A DNA stretch of 64,000 nt from Winogradskyella sp. MH6 (GTDB lineage: Bacteria > Bacteroidota > Bacteroidia > Flavobacteriales > Flavobacteriaceae): NCBI RefSeq assembly GCF_022810765.1, contig NZ_CP094494.1, positions 1,240,001 through 1,304,000 on the forward strand, given 5' to 3'. Both the position numbers and the translations under genes were made by a program. Within the stretch, counting starts at the first letter, position 1; each line of letters begins with the position of its first letter. Shown here one piece after another: positions 33,188 through 41,567 of this stretch. Below the pieces are notes generated by a model. It did no database searches, was not told where the DNA came from, and saw nothing but the letters and a program-made list of their open reading frames with translations.

Positions 33188-34105
33188 ATGGGGCATTCGC
33201 ACTCACATAACCATACTCACGATCATAAAGATTTAAAAGGAAGGAAACTTTTAATTACAATTCTTCTCAACATTGTAATAACTGCAGCTCAAGTTGTTGG
33301 TGGCTTAGTATCTGGAAGTTTATCATTATTGAGTGATGCACTTCATAATTTTAGTGACGTATTGTCCCTTGTAGTTAGTTATATTGCTGCAAAATTATCT
33401 AAACAAAAAGCTTCTATAAATAGAACTTTTGGATATAAACGTGCCGAAATCTTAGCGGCTTTTGTTAATGCTTCAACCTTAGTTATTGTTGCTATAATCT
33501 TAATAAAAGAGGCTGTAGAACGTTTTCAAAACCCGCAGTCAATAGATTCTAATTTAGTGATATGGCTGTCTTTAATTGCAATTTTTGCTAATGGTTTTAG
33601 TGTTTTATTGTTAAAGAAAGAATCTTCAAACAACATTAATCTTCGTTCTGCATATTTACACTTATTAACAGATATGTTAGCTAGTGTTGCTGTATTAATT
33701 GGAGGTTTATTAATGAAGTATTACCAATTGTTTTGGGTAGATAGTTTATTAACATTGTTAATAGCACTTTACTTAATATATGTTGGATATGATTTACTAA
33801 AAACATCTACTAAGATGTTAATGCTTTTTACGCCCGAGCATATCAATATAAAAGATGTTGTACGCGCTGTTAATAAGCTACCAAAAGTTAATAAACTACA
33901 CCACGTACATATTTGGAATCTTAGTGATCATGAGCTTCATCTAGAAGCACATTTAGACCTTACAGAAGATATTAGTACTACAGAATTTAATGATTTGCTA
34001 TTACAAATTGAAGCACTTTTACATGATGACTTTGATATCAATCATGTTACCATTCAGCCAGAATATAACAAAGAAGATCCTAAGGAAGTTATTGTACAAG
34101 ACTGA
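33188..34105 (+). CDS. Cation diffusion facilitator (CzcD/ZitB-like) metal exporter
   Basis: This 305-residue inner-membrane transporter exports divalent metals, most likely zinc. The N-terminus is a metal-binding His-rich tail (HSHSHNHTHDH, residues 3-13). Six membrane helices follow; helix 2 has LLSDALHNFSDVLSLV and helix 5 LLTDMLASVAVLIG, giving the HxxxD-type metal site. The cytosolic C-terminal ferredoxin-like domain starts near KINHVH-like LHHVHIWNLSDHELHLEAH. It lies in a three-gene run with rpiB (3-nt gap) and a GNAT gene (TGATG overlap). Confidence 0.93.
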   Translation: MGHSHSHNHTHDHKDLKGRKLLITILLNIVITAAQVVGGLVSGSLSLLSDALHNFSDVLSLVVSYIAAKLSKQKASINRTFGYKRAEILAAFVNASTLVIVAIILIKEAVERFQNPQSIDSNLVIWLSLIAIFANGFSVLLLKKESSNNINLRSAYLHLLTDMLASVAVLIGGLLMKYYQLFWVDSLLTLLIALYLIYVGYDLLKTSTKMLMLFTPEHINIKDVVRAVNKLPKVNKLHHVHIWNLSDHELHLEAHLDLTEDISTTEFNDLLLQIEALLHDDFDINHVTIQPEYNKEDPKEVIVQD

Positions 34106-34548
34106 TGCTAGATATACAAACCAAAACATTTGAACAGCTCAATACAAAAGAGCTTTATGATTTGCTTCAGCTAAGAAGTGAAGTTTTTGTTGTGGAACAA
34201 GATTGTGTTTATCAAGATATTGATGGAAAAGATCAAAAAGCTTTACATATTTTAGGTTACAAAGACGAAAAATTAGTAGCCTATACACGTATTTTTCAAC
34301 CAGGTGATTACTTTGATGAAGCTAGTATTGGTAGAGTAGTAGTTAGGTGGCATGAAAGGAAATTTAAAAATGGCTATAAAATTATGAATGCTTCTATTAA
34401 AGCTATTAATGACCACTACAATACTCTTGAAATAAGAATTTCAGCACAAACCTATCTCAAGACATTTTATAACAATTTAGGATTTAAAGAAGTAGGAGAG
34501 GAGTACCTTGAAGATGGTATTCCGCATATAAATATGATTAAATCTTAA
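34105..34548 (+). CDS. GNAT family N-acetyltransferase (ElaA-like)
   Basis: This 147-residue protein has the ElaA-type pattern LYDLLQLRSEVFVVEQDCVYQDIDGKDQKALH near the start and the acetyl-CoA region SIGRVVVRWHERKFKNGYKIMNASI. YLKTFYNNLGFKEVGEEYLEDGIPHINM at the end is typical. It probably acetylates an amine on a small molecule or protein; the substrate is unknown. Translation is coupled to the CDF gene (TGATG). Its stop codon overlaps that of the convergent OmpA gene in the shared TTAA. Confidence 0.9.
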   Translation: MLDIQTKTFEQLNTKELYDLLQLRSEVFVVEQDCVYQDIDGKDQKALHILGYKDEKLVAYTRIFQPGDYFDEASIGRVVVRWHERKFKNGYKIMNASIKAINDHYNTLEIRISAQTYLKTFYNNLGFKEVGEEYLEDGIPHINMIKS

Positions 34549-35387
34549 TCTGTAGCCTTTTTTATAATACGCGTTACAACAATTTCTACACGTCTATCTA
34601 ATTCTGGTTCACCACCAAGTGGAAATTTTCGTCTTTGACCTACAAATTTCATTCTATAGCGTTTAACACCTTTATCAGCTAAATAGTCATAAACAGTTTT
34701 TGCTCTAGCTAATGAGAGATTACGTTTTTTAGTTTTTCTATCTATGGCATCACGAGCACCTTGGGTACAACACACATGGCCTTCTATATTAAAATAAATA
34801 TCTGTACGTTCTACCAGTATTTTTGCAATCTCATCGAGCTTAGCCTTAGATTCTTTGGTAAGATAACTATAACCTGTACGAAATAGGATGTTTTCTAATT
34901 GAATTTTATCTCCTTCTTTTAGTTCTCCTCTCAAAAGTTCTTCGGTAGTTTCTTTTTTAGGCTGTTCTACTTTTTCTCTTGGAGGATCGTAAGGCTGAAC
35001 TATAATCTCAACTTTTCTATTTAAACCACGTATTTTATAAAGATCATTATCATTAACAACATTAAGTAAAATTTTACCTTTACCATCTACATTGGTAATT
35101 ACAGATTCATCAAATTCGTTATTAGAAAAGACTTCTTTTATAGCATCTGCACGTTGTTGAGATAGCACTAAATTATAAGAGTCACTACCTCTATCATCAC
35201 AAAAACCATAGATTGATATTTTCTGAATATCCATGTTCTCTATCTCTGATAAAAACAGTAAAAGTCGACTTTCTTCAGTTTCAGGAATTTCATATTCATC
35301 GGTTAAAAAATAAACCTGATGCTTTAATTCTTTTTGAGCTAAAGCAAACTGAAAACTTAGGCATATGATAAAGAGTAGGGACTTCAT
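34545..35387 (-). CDS. OmpA family protein with two OmpA-like domains
   Basis: This 280-residue exported protein (MKSLLFIICLSFQFALAQ signal; an in-frame ATG at 35411 is an alternative start) has two tandem regions with OmpA C-terminal character. The first is YGFCDDRGSDSYNLVLSQQRADAIKEVF ... LNRKVEIIV. The second is IEGHVCCTQ ... NLSLARAKTVYDYLADKGV ... DRRVEIVV. Both keep the Asp/Arg pattern used to bind diaminopimelate in peptidoglycan, although the second has a Cys-Cys insertion after GHV. It probably holds cell wall or other envelope parts together. There is no beta-barrel. Confidence 0.85.
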   Translation of the reverse strand: MKSLLFIICLSFQFALAQKELKHQVYFLTDEYEIPETEESRLLLFLSEIENMDIQKISIYGFCDDRGSDSYNLVLSQQRADAIKEVFSNNEFDESVITNVDGKGKILLNVVNDNDLYKIRGLNRKVEIIVQPYDPPREKVEQPKKETTEELLRGELKEGDKIQLENILFRTGYSYLTKESKAKLDEIAKILVERTDIYFNIEGHVCCTQGARDAIDRKTKKRNLSLARAKTVYDYLADKGVKRYRMKFVGQRRKFPLGGEPELDRRVEIVVTRIIKKATD

Positions 35388-35489
35388 TTTTTTCTTAAAA
35401 TTTTCTAACATTTTGAAAATTTACTTACCATTAAATATATGTAATTTTTTGTTAATTACTTATTTAACTAGTAACTAGATATTTATATA

Positions 35490-37124
35490 CTACTTTAAAA
35501 TACTAGTGTACTGACTAGGATTATTAAGTATACTAACTGCCTTTTTAATTTCGGGATTATTTACTGTGTAATAGGTATATAAGCCTTCACTATAAAAGTA
35601 GCGTTTTATAATTTCGTCTGTTAATAGAGATTTTAATTGTACTTTATTACCATCTATAGCATTAGATTTATAGGCCTGTAAGGCTGCTGATAAACTATGA
35701 TATTCAGAATTAATTACACCTTCTAATTCTTCTTCTTTAGCGATATCCATGGCATCGCTCAGCGCTTTTTCGGTTTTGGTTTCAAAATCAAAACCTGTTG
35801 TTTTTAAGTAATTCTTAAATGATTTAAATTCATTATCTGATAATTCAAATTTAGTTAAATCATCAACGGTATTATCATAATAGTAATCTGTAGCAAAGTT
35901 AAAAACCAAATTCTCTCCTAAAATGGCCTTTGTTATAGGTGTTTGTTTAGCAAATTCAACCTCAACATCTGGCTGTACTCCTCCACCATCATAAACCGGT
36001 CTTCCGTTTCGAGTTTTAAACTCGTTGTAGTTTTCTTTTTTTACACGAGTGGCTTTCCCGTTTTCATCTCTATTCCAATAATCTAAAGCTTGTATACAAC
36101 GTCCAGAAGGTGTGTAGTAGCGCGAAATTGTGATCTTCATTTGTGTACCATAGGTTAATGGTTTTGGGCGTTGTACTAAGCCTTTACCAAAGCTACGTGT
36201 ACCAACCACAACGGCTCTATCCATATCTTGTAAGGCACCAGAAACTATCTCACTTGCAGAGGCACTATGACCATCTATTAAAACTACTAATGGTATTTCT
36301 GTATCTACGGCATCACGCTTTGTGTAATAGGTTTTATTGTACTTTTTAACTTTAGATTTAGTGGTTACCACTAACTGATTTTTTGGTACAAAGATGTTTG
36401 TAACATTAACAGCTTCATTCAGTAATCCACCAGGATTTCCTCTTAAATCTAAAATGAGTTGTTTAGCCCCTTGATTTTTTAAAGCCCTAAGCGCTCCTAA
36501 AGTTTCGGAAGAGGCCTTTCTATTAAATTTTCTAAGTACAATGTAACCCGTTTTATCGTCTATCATTGAATAATGAGGTACAGCTTTAATCTCTAAGGAC
36601 TCTCTAATAATTTTTACAGTATTAGTTTTTCCTTGTCGTTTGTAGGTAACATTAACTTCAGTACCTGCAGCCCCTTGAAGTAAATTTGCAGCATCATCTT
36701 TAAAATCTGAAACCACAACATTATCTACTTTTATAATCTCATCACCAGCTTTTAATCCTGCTTTATCTGCAGCATAATTTTTATAAGGTTCTACAATTAC
36801 CAGTTTGTCTTTTAGCGTTAAAACTTTAGCTCCAATACCTGTATAATCACCTGCATTATTAATTCTAGAAGCTTCTACATCTTGTTCATTATAGAATTGT
36901 GTATAAGGATCTAGATCATCTAGCATGCTTTTTATTGCCGTATCCATTAAATCACCAGGATTGGTTTCATCTACATAATTCATGTTTAATTCTTTAAACA
37001 TGGTAGTGAAAATTTCTATCTGTTTTGCTATTTCAAAAAAGTCATTTCTAAAAGCTGTCGTACTAAGAAAGACAACCACGGCAATTACTGGTAGTAATAT
37101 TCTTTTATGTAGGATTTTCTTCAT
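35490..37124 (-). CDS. Carboxy-terminal processing protease (S41, CtpA/Prc-like)
   Basis: This 544-residue periplasmic serine protease has an N-terminal signal or anchor (about 8-25), then a PDZ domain (YTGIGAKVLTLKDKLVIVEPYKNYAADKAGLKAGDEIIKV, about 94-175) and the S41 core. LILDLRGNPGGLL precedes the Ser/Lys dyad, here Ser289 in GHSASASEI and Lys314 in TRSFGKGLVQ. It cleaves proteins with non-polar C-termini, often in envelope maintenance. Its start overlaps the end of rnpA by 20 bp, so the two are expressed together. Normal length for the Bacteroidota form. Confidence 0.94.
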   Translation of the reverse strand: MKKILHKRILLPVIAVVVFLSTTAFRNDFFEIAKQIEIFTTMFKELNMNYVDETNPGDLMDTAIKSMLDDLDPYTQFYNEQDVEASRINNAGDYTGIGAKVLTLKDKLVIVEPYKNYAADKAGLKAGDEIIKVDNVVVSDFKDDAANLLQGAAGTEVNVTYKRQGKTNTVKIIRESLEIKAVPHYSMIDDKTGYIVLRKFNRKASSETLGALRALKNQGAKQLILDLRGNPGGLLNEAVNVTNIFVPKNQLVVTTKSKVKKYNKTYYTKRDAVDTEIPLVVLIDGHSASASEIVSGALQDMDRAVVVGTRSFGKGLVQRPKPLTYGTQMKITISRYYTPSGRCIQALDYWNRDENGKATRVKKENYNEFKTRNGRPVYDGGGVQPDVEVEFAKQTPITKAILGENLVFNFATDYYYDNTVDDLTKFELSDNEFKSFKNYLKTTGFDFETKTEKALSDAMDIAKEEELEGVINSEYHSLSAALQAYKSNAIDGNKVQLKSLLTDEIIKRYFYSEGLYTYYTVNNPEIKKAVSILNNPSQYTSILK

Positions 37125-37497
37125 CTTTACTGGTTTTATTTAAGAACTTCTCAAATAACAATTTCATTTTCTTATCAATGTCATCAAAAGTTGTTCCATC
37201 CTTACTAAGATACAATATCATAAACGCATAAGATGTTGAACTATTGTTAAAATAATGAGGCTTGTTAAGTCGGTAAGCTTCTCGGAGCAATCGCTTTATT
37301 CTATTTCTGGCAACAGCTGTTTTATGAATACGCTTACTCACAGATACTCCGGTTTTTAAAATTGAGTCATCTTCAAATTCAGTTTTAAGATAGATAAGTT
37401 TTAAGGGGTAAGCGGTTACAGATCTACCCTCACTGAACAATTGCTCAATCAGTTTTTTACTTTTTAGCTTGTCTTTTTTGCCGTATTTGAATTGCAT
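37105..37497 (-). CDS. rnpA: Ribonuclease P protein component
   Basis: This 130-residue basic protein binds the RNase P RNA and helps tRNA 5' maturation. The signature RNRIKRLLREAYRLNK is at about residues 69-84, after VSVSKRIHKTAVA. As usual in Bacteroidota, it is not next to rpmH. It is upstream of and overlaps ctpA. A TATCTTTG box at 37612-37619 on the minus strand would give a leader of more than 100 nt; the -33 is unclear. Confidence 0.93.
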   Translation of the reverse strand: MQFKYGKKDKLKSKKLIEQLFSEGRSVTAYPLKLIYLKTEFEDDSILKTGVSVSKRIHKTAVARNRIKRLLREAYRLNKPHYFNNSSTSYAFMILYLSKDGTTFDDIDKKMKLLFEKFLNKTSKDEENPT

Positions 37498-37611
37498 ATT
37501 TTAAAATAAGTAGCTCGTAAAAATAGAATTGTATTTTGTCATTACCAAAGGAAATGGCTTATGATGCCATGACAAAAATCATATTTTAAGCGCTTTATTT
37601 AGAGTACCTTA

Positions 37612-37619
37612 CAAAGATA
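37612..37619 (-). promoter_or_regulatory. Possible TATCTTTG -7 box for rnpA
   Basis: Minus strand TAnnTTTG match, about 114 nt before the rnpA ATG; a small ATGGC/GCCAT hairpin lies in the predicted leader (about 37553-37569). Confidence 0.35.
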
Positions 37620-37642
37620 AATCTGATTTAAGCTTTGTAATT

Positions 37643-39487
37643 ATGGGACATTTAGACGTAAAACAACTTAAAAGACCCAAGGATAAGGCATTATATATTC
37701 GGCATCTTATTAGAGATCTAGAAGCTTTAGATATAATGCTTAAACAAGATTTAATTGAGAAAGAACCTATAAGAATTGGAGCAGAGCAAGAATTCTGCAT
37801 TACTAACCACCAATTTTTCCCTAACAACAACAATATTGAAGTTTTAGAAGCGATTAGCGACAATCATTTTACGACAGAAATCGGAAAATATAACCTTGAA
37901 ATAAATTCAGATCCTTTGCTATTAAAAGGGGCTTGTTTTTCACTTTTACAACAACAATTAAATGAGCTACTTCAGAAAGCAAAAAAAGGAGCAAAGTCAA
38001 AGAATTCTAAAATTGTATTAACAGGTATTCTACCAACTTTAAGATTAAAGCACATAGCTGAAAATTATTTAACAGATAAACCCAGATATCATGTATTGAA
38101 CAATTCGCTAAAGTCTTCAAGACGAGAGCATTTTAATATACACATAAAAGGTGTTGATGAGCTTAATTTAATACATGATTGTGTAATGCTAGAAGCTTGT
38201 AATACAAGTTTTCAAACGCATTTACAAATCAATCCAGATGAGTTTGTAGATAAGTACAATTGGGCACAAGCCATAGCAGGACCAGTGCTAAGCATTTGTG
38301 CAAATTCACCTATCCTTTTTGGGCGAGAATTGTGGGCAGAAACACGTATAGCTTTGTTTACCCAAAGTATTGATACTAGGAGAAATTCATTCATCCATCA
38401 CGAGAAAGAGTCACGTGTTAGTTTTGGTGCCGATTGGGAAAGAGGGACGGTTACAGACATTTTTAGAGATCATATTTCGAGATTTAGAAGTTTACTCACC
38501 TCAGATGAGCACGATGATAGCTTAGAAAAATTAGAACAAGGAGACATACCAAAACTTAGAGCATTACAGTTGCACAATGGAACAGTTTACAAATGGAACC
38601 GTGTCTGTTATGGTGTTGGAGGAGGTAAACCTCATCTTAGAATTGAGTGTCGCTATATTCCGGCAGGACCAACACTAACCGATGAGATTGCAAATATGGT
38701 GTTTTGGGTAGGATTGATGCTTGGGCAATCAGAAGCGTATAACAAGATTCACGAAAAGATGGATTTTAAAGACGTTAAAAGCAACTTCTTTAAAGCGGCT
38801 CGTAATGGCATAGAAACACAATTCAAATGGAATAACAAACTCATTTCTGCCCAAGATCTTATTTTAAGTAAGCTTTTACCAATGGCTACAAAAGGGTTGG
38901 AAAAAGCAAATATCACTTCTAATGATATTTCAAAATATTTATCTGTAATTGAAGCACGCGTTAAATCACACACAGGCTCGCAATGGATGGTTGATAATTA
39001 TAGAAATCTTCAAAAAACAAAAACCAATTTCGAAGCGCTTCAGAATATAACAGCTTATATGTATAAGCATCAGTTTGAAGAAAAAACAGTTGATCAATGG
39101 GATGTTTTTAATCCAGATGATAACTTAAAAATAGATGCCAGCCGAATCGTAAAACACAACATGAACACCAAAATGTTATTGGTAGACCAAAACGATAGTT
39201 TAGAGTTAGTGAGTAGTATAATGCAATGGAAAAATATTCACCATATACCAGTAATAAACAAGAGGAAAGAGCTCACAGGATTATTAACCTGGACAGATTT
39301 AATAAAACTTGGAGATAAGGATTTAGACCTACGCGTTAAGGATGTTATGACTACGGATTTAATTACTATAACCCAAGAAGCGCCATTAAATAAAGCAAAA
39401 GACTTAATGCAAAAACATAAAATTAATTGTTTGCCTGTAATTAGAAATAAGGAGCTACTTGGTATTATAACTTCAAGTGATTTTTAA
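37643..39487 (+). CDS. GCS2-type glutamate-cysteine-ligase-like amidoligase fused to a CBS pair
   Basis: In this 614-residue protein, residues about 40-430 match the GCS2 family: RIGAEQEF (about 44-51) with the metal-binding Glu residues, YNLEINSDPLLL, and RIECRYIPAGPTLTDEIANMVFWVGLM. GCS2 enzymes join an acidic carboxyl to an amine with ATP. Residues about 490-614 form two CBS motifs (NDSLELVSSIMQWKNIHHIPVINKR and VKDVMTTDLITIT...KINCLPVI), which usually sense adenine nucleotides. A classical GshA lacks CBS domains, so this is not simply gshA. It is followed after 3 nt by an AspA/AstE-like hydrolase, so both likely act on one metabolite. Substrate unknown. Confidence 0.85.
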   Translation: MGHLDVKQLKRPKDKALYIRHLIRDLEALDIMLKQDLIEKEPIRIGAEQEFCITNHQFFPNNNNIEVLEAISDNHFTTEIGKYNLEINSDPLLLKGACFSLLQQQLNELLQKAKKGAKSKNSKIVLTGILPTLRLKHIAENYLTDKPRYHVLNNSLKSSRREHFNIHIKGVDELNLIHDCVMLEACNTSFQTHLQINPDEFVDKYNWAQAIAGPVLSICANSPILFGRELWAETRIALFTQSIDTRRNSFIHHEKESRVSFGADWERGTVTDIFRDHISRFRSLLTSDEHDDSLEKLEQGDIPKLRALQLHNGTVYKWNRVCYGVGGGKPHLRIECRYIPAGPTLTDEIANMVFWVGLMLGQSEAYNKIHEKMDFKDVKSNFFKAARNGIETQFKWNNKLISAQDLILSKLLPMATKGLEKANITSNDISKYLSVIEARVKSHTGSQWMVDNYRNLQKTKTNFEALQNITAYMYKHQFEEKTVDQWDVFNPDDNLKIDASRIVKHNMNTKMLLVDQNDSLELVSSIMQWKNIHHIPVINKRKELTGLLTWTDLIKLGDKDLDLRVKDVMTTDLITITQEAPLNKAKDLMQKHKINCLPVIRNKELLGIITSSDF

Positions 39488-39490
39488 AAG

Positions 39491-40681
39491 ATGAATGCTA
39501 ACCTACAAGAACATATTAAAACACTAGAAGCCTCAAACAGGGTTTTTCATCATATAAAAGGAAAACAACCTGGAGCAACAGTTGTTTTTTTTGCTGGTAT
39601 ACATGGTAATGAGTTTGCTGGAGTTAATGCACTAAATACCATAATACCAAAGCTTAATAAAAATGATATTAGAGGAGAAATATTTGGTGTCTATGGTAAT
39701 ATTAAAGCACTTAAAGCTAATAGGCGTTTTATAGATTTTGATCTAAATAGATTATGGACAGCTAAAAAACTTGAGCAATTAGAAACAGAAGAGAATCCTG
39801 AAAATGAGCTTTTTGAACAAATAGATTTATTCAAGTTTATAAAAGGTGTTTTAGCCTCTACAGACAATCCTATTTATTTTATTGACCTGCATACTACATC
39901 AAGCAAGACACTTCCTTTTATAACTATAAATGACGCTCTAATCAATCGTAAATTTTCAGCCTGTTTTAATGTACCTGTGGTGCTTGGTATAGAAGAATAT
40001 CTAGAAGGCCCACTTTTAAGTTATTTAAATACCCTTGGTTATGTGTCACTTGGTTTTGAATCTGGGCAGCACACCGATCCACAAGCTATAAAAAGCTGTG
40101 AGGCTTTTGTTTATTTGGTTTTAAATCATACCAACAACTTGCTCAATCCAGAAAGTGATAAGATAAACAAGTATGAAAATGAATTAAAAAAAGCTTCAAA
40201 ATCCATTGACTCAATTTTTGAGGTTGTTTATAAATATCATATTGAACCAAAGGAAAACTTTAAGATGCTTAAAGGTTATGAAAGCTTTCAATCTATAAAA
40301 AAAGGGACACTTTTAGCAAGCTCTAATGGTGAAGATATTTACTCAAATTATTCGGCAAAACTCTTTATGCCATTGTATCAAAAATCTGGAAATGATGGCT
40401 TCTTTATTATTAAGGCTATTCCACAATTCTTCTTAAAATTATCGGAACTTTTAAGAAACTCAAAAGCAGATCAAATATTAACTTTTTTGCCAGGCATTAC
40501 ATGGTACGATAAGTCTAAAGGAATTCTAAAAGCCAATCTAAAAGTTGCTCGATTTTTAGCAAAATCTATATTTCACCTATTTGGATATAGAAACAAACAA
40601 ATAGATAAAAATTACTTGCTGCTTTACAATAGAGAGCGTGTGGCTAAAAAATCTATGTATAAGAACGAAAAATGGTATTAA
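39491..40681 (+). CDS. Succinylglutamate desuccinylase / aspartoacylase family zinc hydrolase
   Basis: This 396-residue enzyme of the M14 carboxypeptidase-like AstE/AspA group cleaves N-acyl or amide bonds. Zinc ligands are visible: FAGIHGNEFAGV (His38, Glu41) and IDLHTTSS (His134). The FDLNR motif (about residues 83-87) is typical of aspartoacylases, and GFESGQH holds the likely catalytic Glu. The protein is longer than usual by a C-terminal extension of some 80-100 residues. It is directly downstream of the GCS2-CBS gene (3-nt gap), which suggests it hydrolyses or edits that enzyme's product. Substrate unknown. Confidence 0.85.
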   Translation: MNANLQEHIKTLEASNRVFHHIKGKQPGATVVFFAGIHGNEFAGVNALNTIIPKLNKNDIRGEIFGVYGNIKALKANRRFIDFDLNRLWTAKKLEQLETEENPENELFEQIDLFKFIKGVLASTDNPIYFIDLHTTSSKTLPFITINDALINRKFSACFNVPVVLGIEEYLEGPLLSYLNTLGYVSLGFESGQHTDPQAIKSCEAFVYLVLNHTNNLLNPESDKINKYENELKKASKSIDSIFEVVYKYHIEPKENFKMLKGYESFQSIKKGTLLASSNGEDIYSNYSAKLFMPLYQKSGNDGFFIIKAIPQFFLKLSELLRNSKADQILTFLPGITWYDKSKGILKANLKVARFLAKSIFHLFGYRNKQIDKNYLLLYNRERVAKKSMYKNEKWY

Positions 40682-40694
40682 AACAGGTTTATAG

Positions 40695-41564
40695 CTAAAT
40701 TTTATCATAAAATTCTTTAAGTAATTCCGAACTTTTTGCTGTGCTATCTTTTACCATTCCCTTTGGAGTCTTTTGCATTTTTAATTCATGTTGATCATAT
40801 ACACCTATAAAGCGTTTATAGTTTTCATCTTTTAAGATGATATCCAAACAATGGTCAATTTTTTTATAGAAAGCATTTTTTTCTTTTTCATTTAATTTAC
40901 TCAGGTTCCAAGGTTGAAGAAGTATTAAAACTTCATCATCATTAACTTCATAGTAGTAGCCAATATCGTCTTCTCCTAATCCTAGTGTCTCAGTGTCTAA
41001 ACATTGCTGTAGAGCATAACTTACAGGTTCCTCTTCTTTATTGGGATAAAGCTCTGATTCGAGAAGGTCTTTTTTTAAAGTCTTAATCCATTTAGGATCT
41101 GGATTTTCAATAACATACTCATCATCATTTGTTTCGCCATCAATTTTTGACTCTTCATATGTAGGATAATCCGTATCATAATTATCTTCATAATCGTCGT
41201 TAAAACTTGAGAGTATTATTGAGTATATGGCCAAGCATATAAATAAAAACACAAATCCCAGAATAACAAAACAGCCCAAATTGAGCCATTTTGCTTTTTT
41301 AGGTGGGTTTTCATTAAATGAATTTTGAACAGCCTTTTGGTTATCAGGAGATAAATCTTTTAAATGATATGTTTTTTTACAGTGATTGCACTCTACCACA
41401 ATAGCCTTTCCAGTTGAAAAAATCGGAATCCAAAACACATGAAAATAGTTTCCATAAACACTTGCAATAAATGAATTTTCACTATTGCAATGCTCGCAAG
41501 TTGTATTAGCATCTAACTTACGAGACTCAATACGTGCAGACCTTAAACCAAAGAAAACAATCAT
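40695..41564 (-). CDS. Zinc-ribbon membrane protein of unknown function
   Basis: In this 289-residue protein the N-terminal part has two CxxC pairs (TTCEHCNS at about 22-25 and VECNHCKK at about 58-61), so it likely binds zinc. A single membrane helix follows (LGCFVILGFVFLFICLAIYSIIL, about 96-118), then a very acidic linker (DDYEDNYDTDYPTYEE) and a C-terminal domain with no match I know. It follows the M1 peptidase gene by 3 nt on the same strand. Confidence 0.7.
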   Translation of the reverse strand: MIVFFGLRSARIESRKLDANTTCEHCNSENSFIASVYGNYFHVFWIPIFSTGKAIVVECNHCKKTYHLKDLSPDNQKAVQNSFNENPPKKAKWLNLGCFVILGFVFLFICLAIYSIILSSFNDDYEDNYDTDYPTYEESKIDGETNDDEYVIENPDPKWIKTLKKDLLESELYPNKEEEPVSYALQQCLDTETLGLGEDDIGYYYEVNDDEVLILLQPWNLSKLNEKEKNAFYKKIDHCLDIILKDENYKRFIGVYDQHELKMQKTPKGMVKDSTAKSSELLKEFYDKI

Positions 41565-41567
41565 ATG

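Noticed and set aside
38402..38418. CACGTG core in the GCS2-CBS gene as a third parS site
   Set aside because: The flanks (GTCACGTGTTA) do not continue the palindrome.
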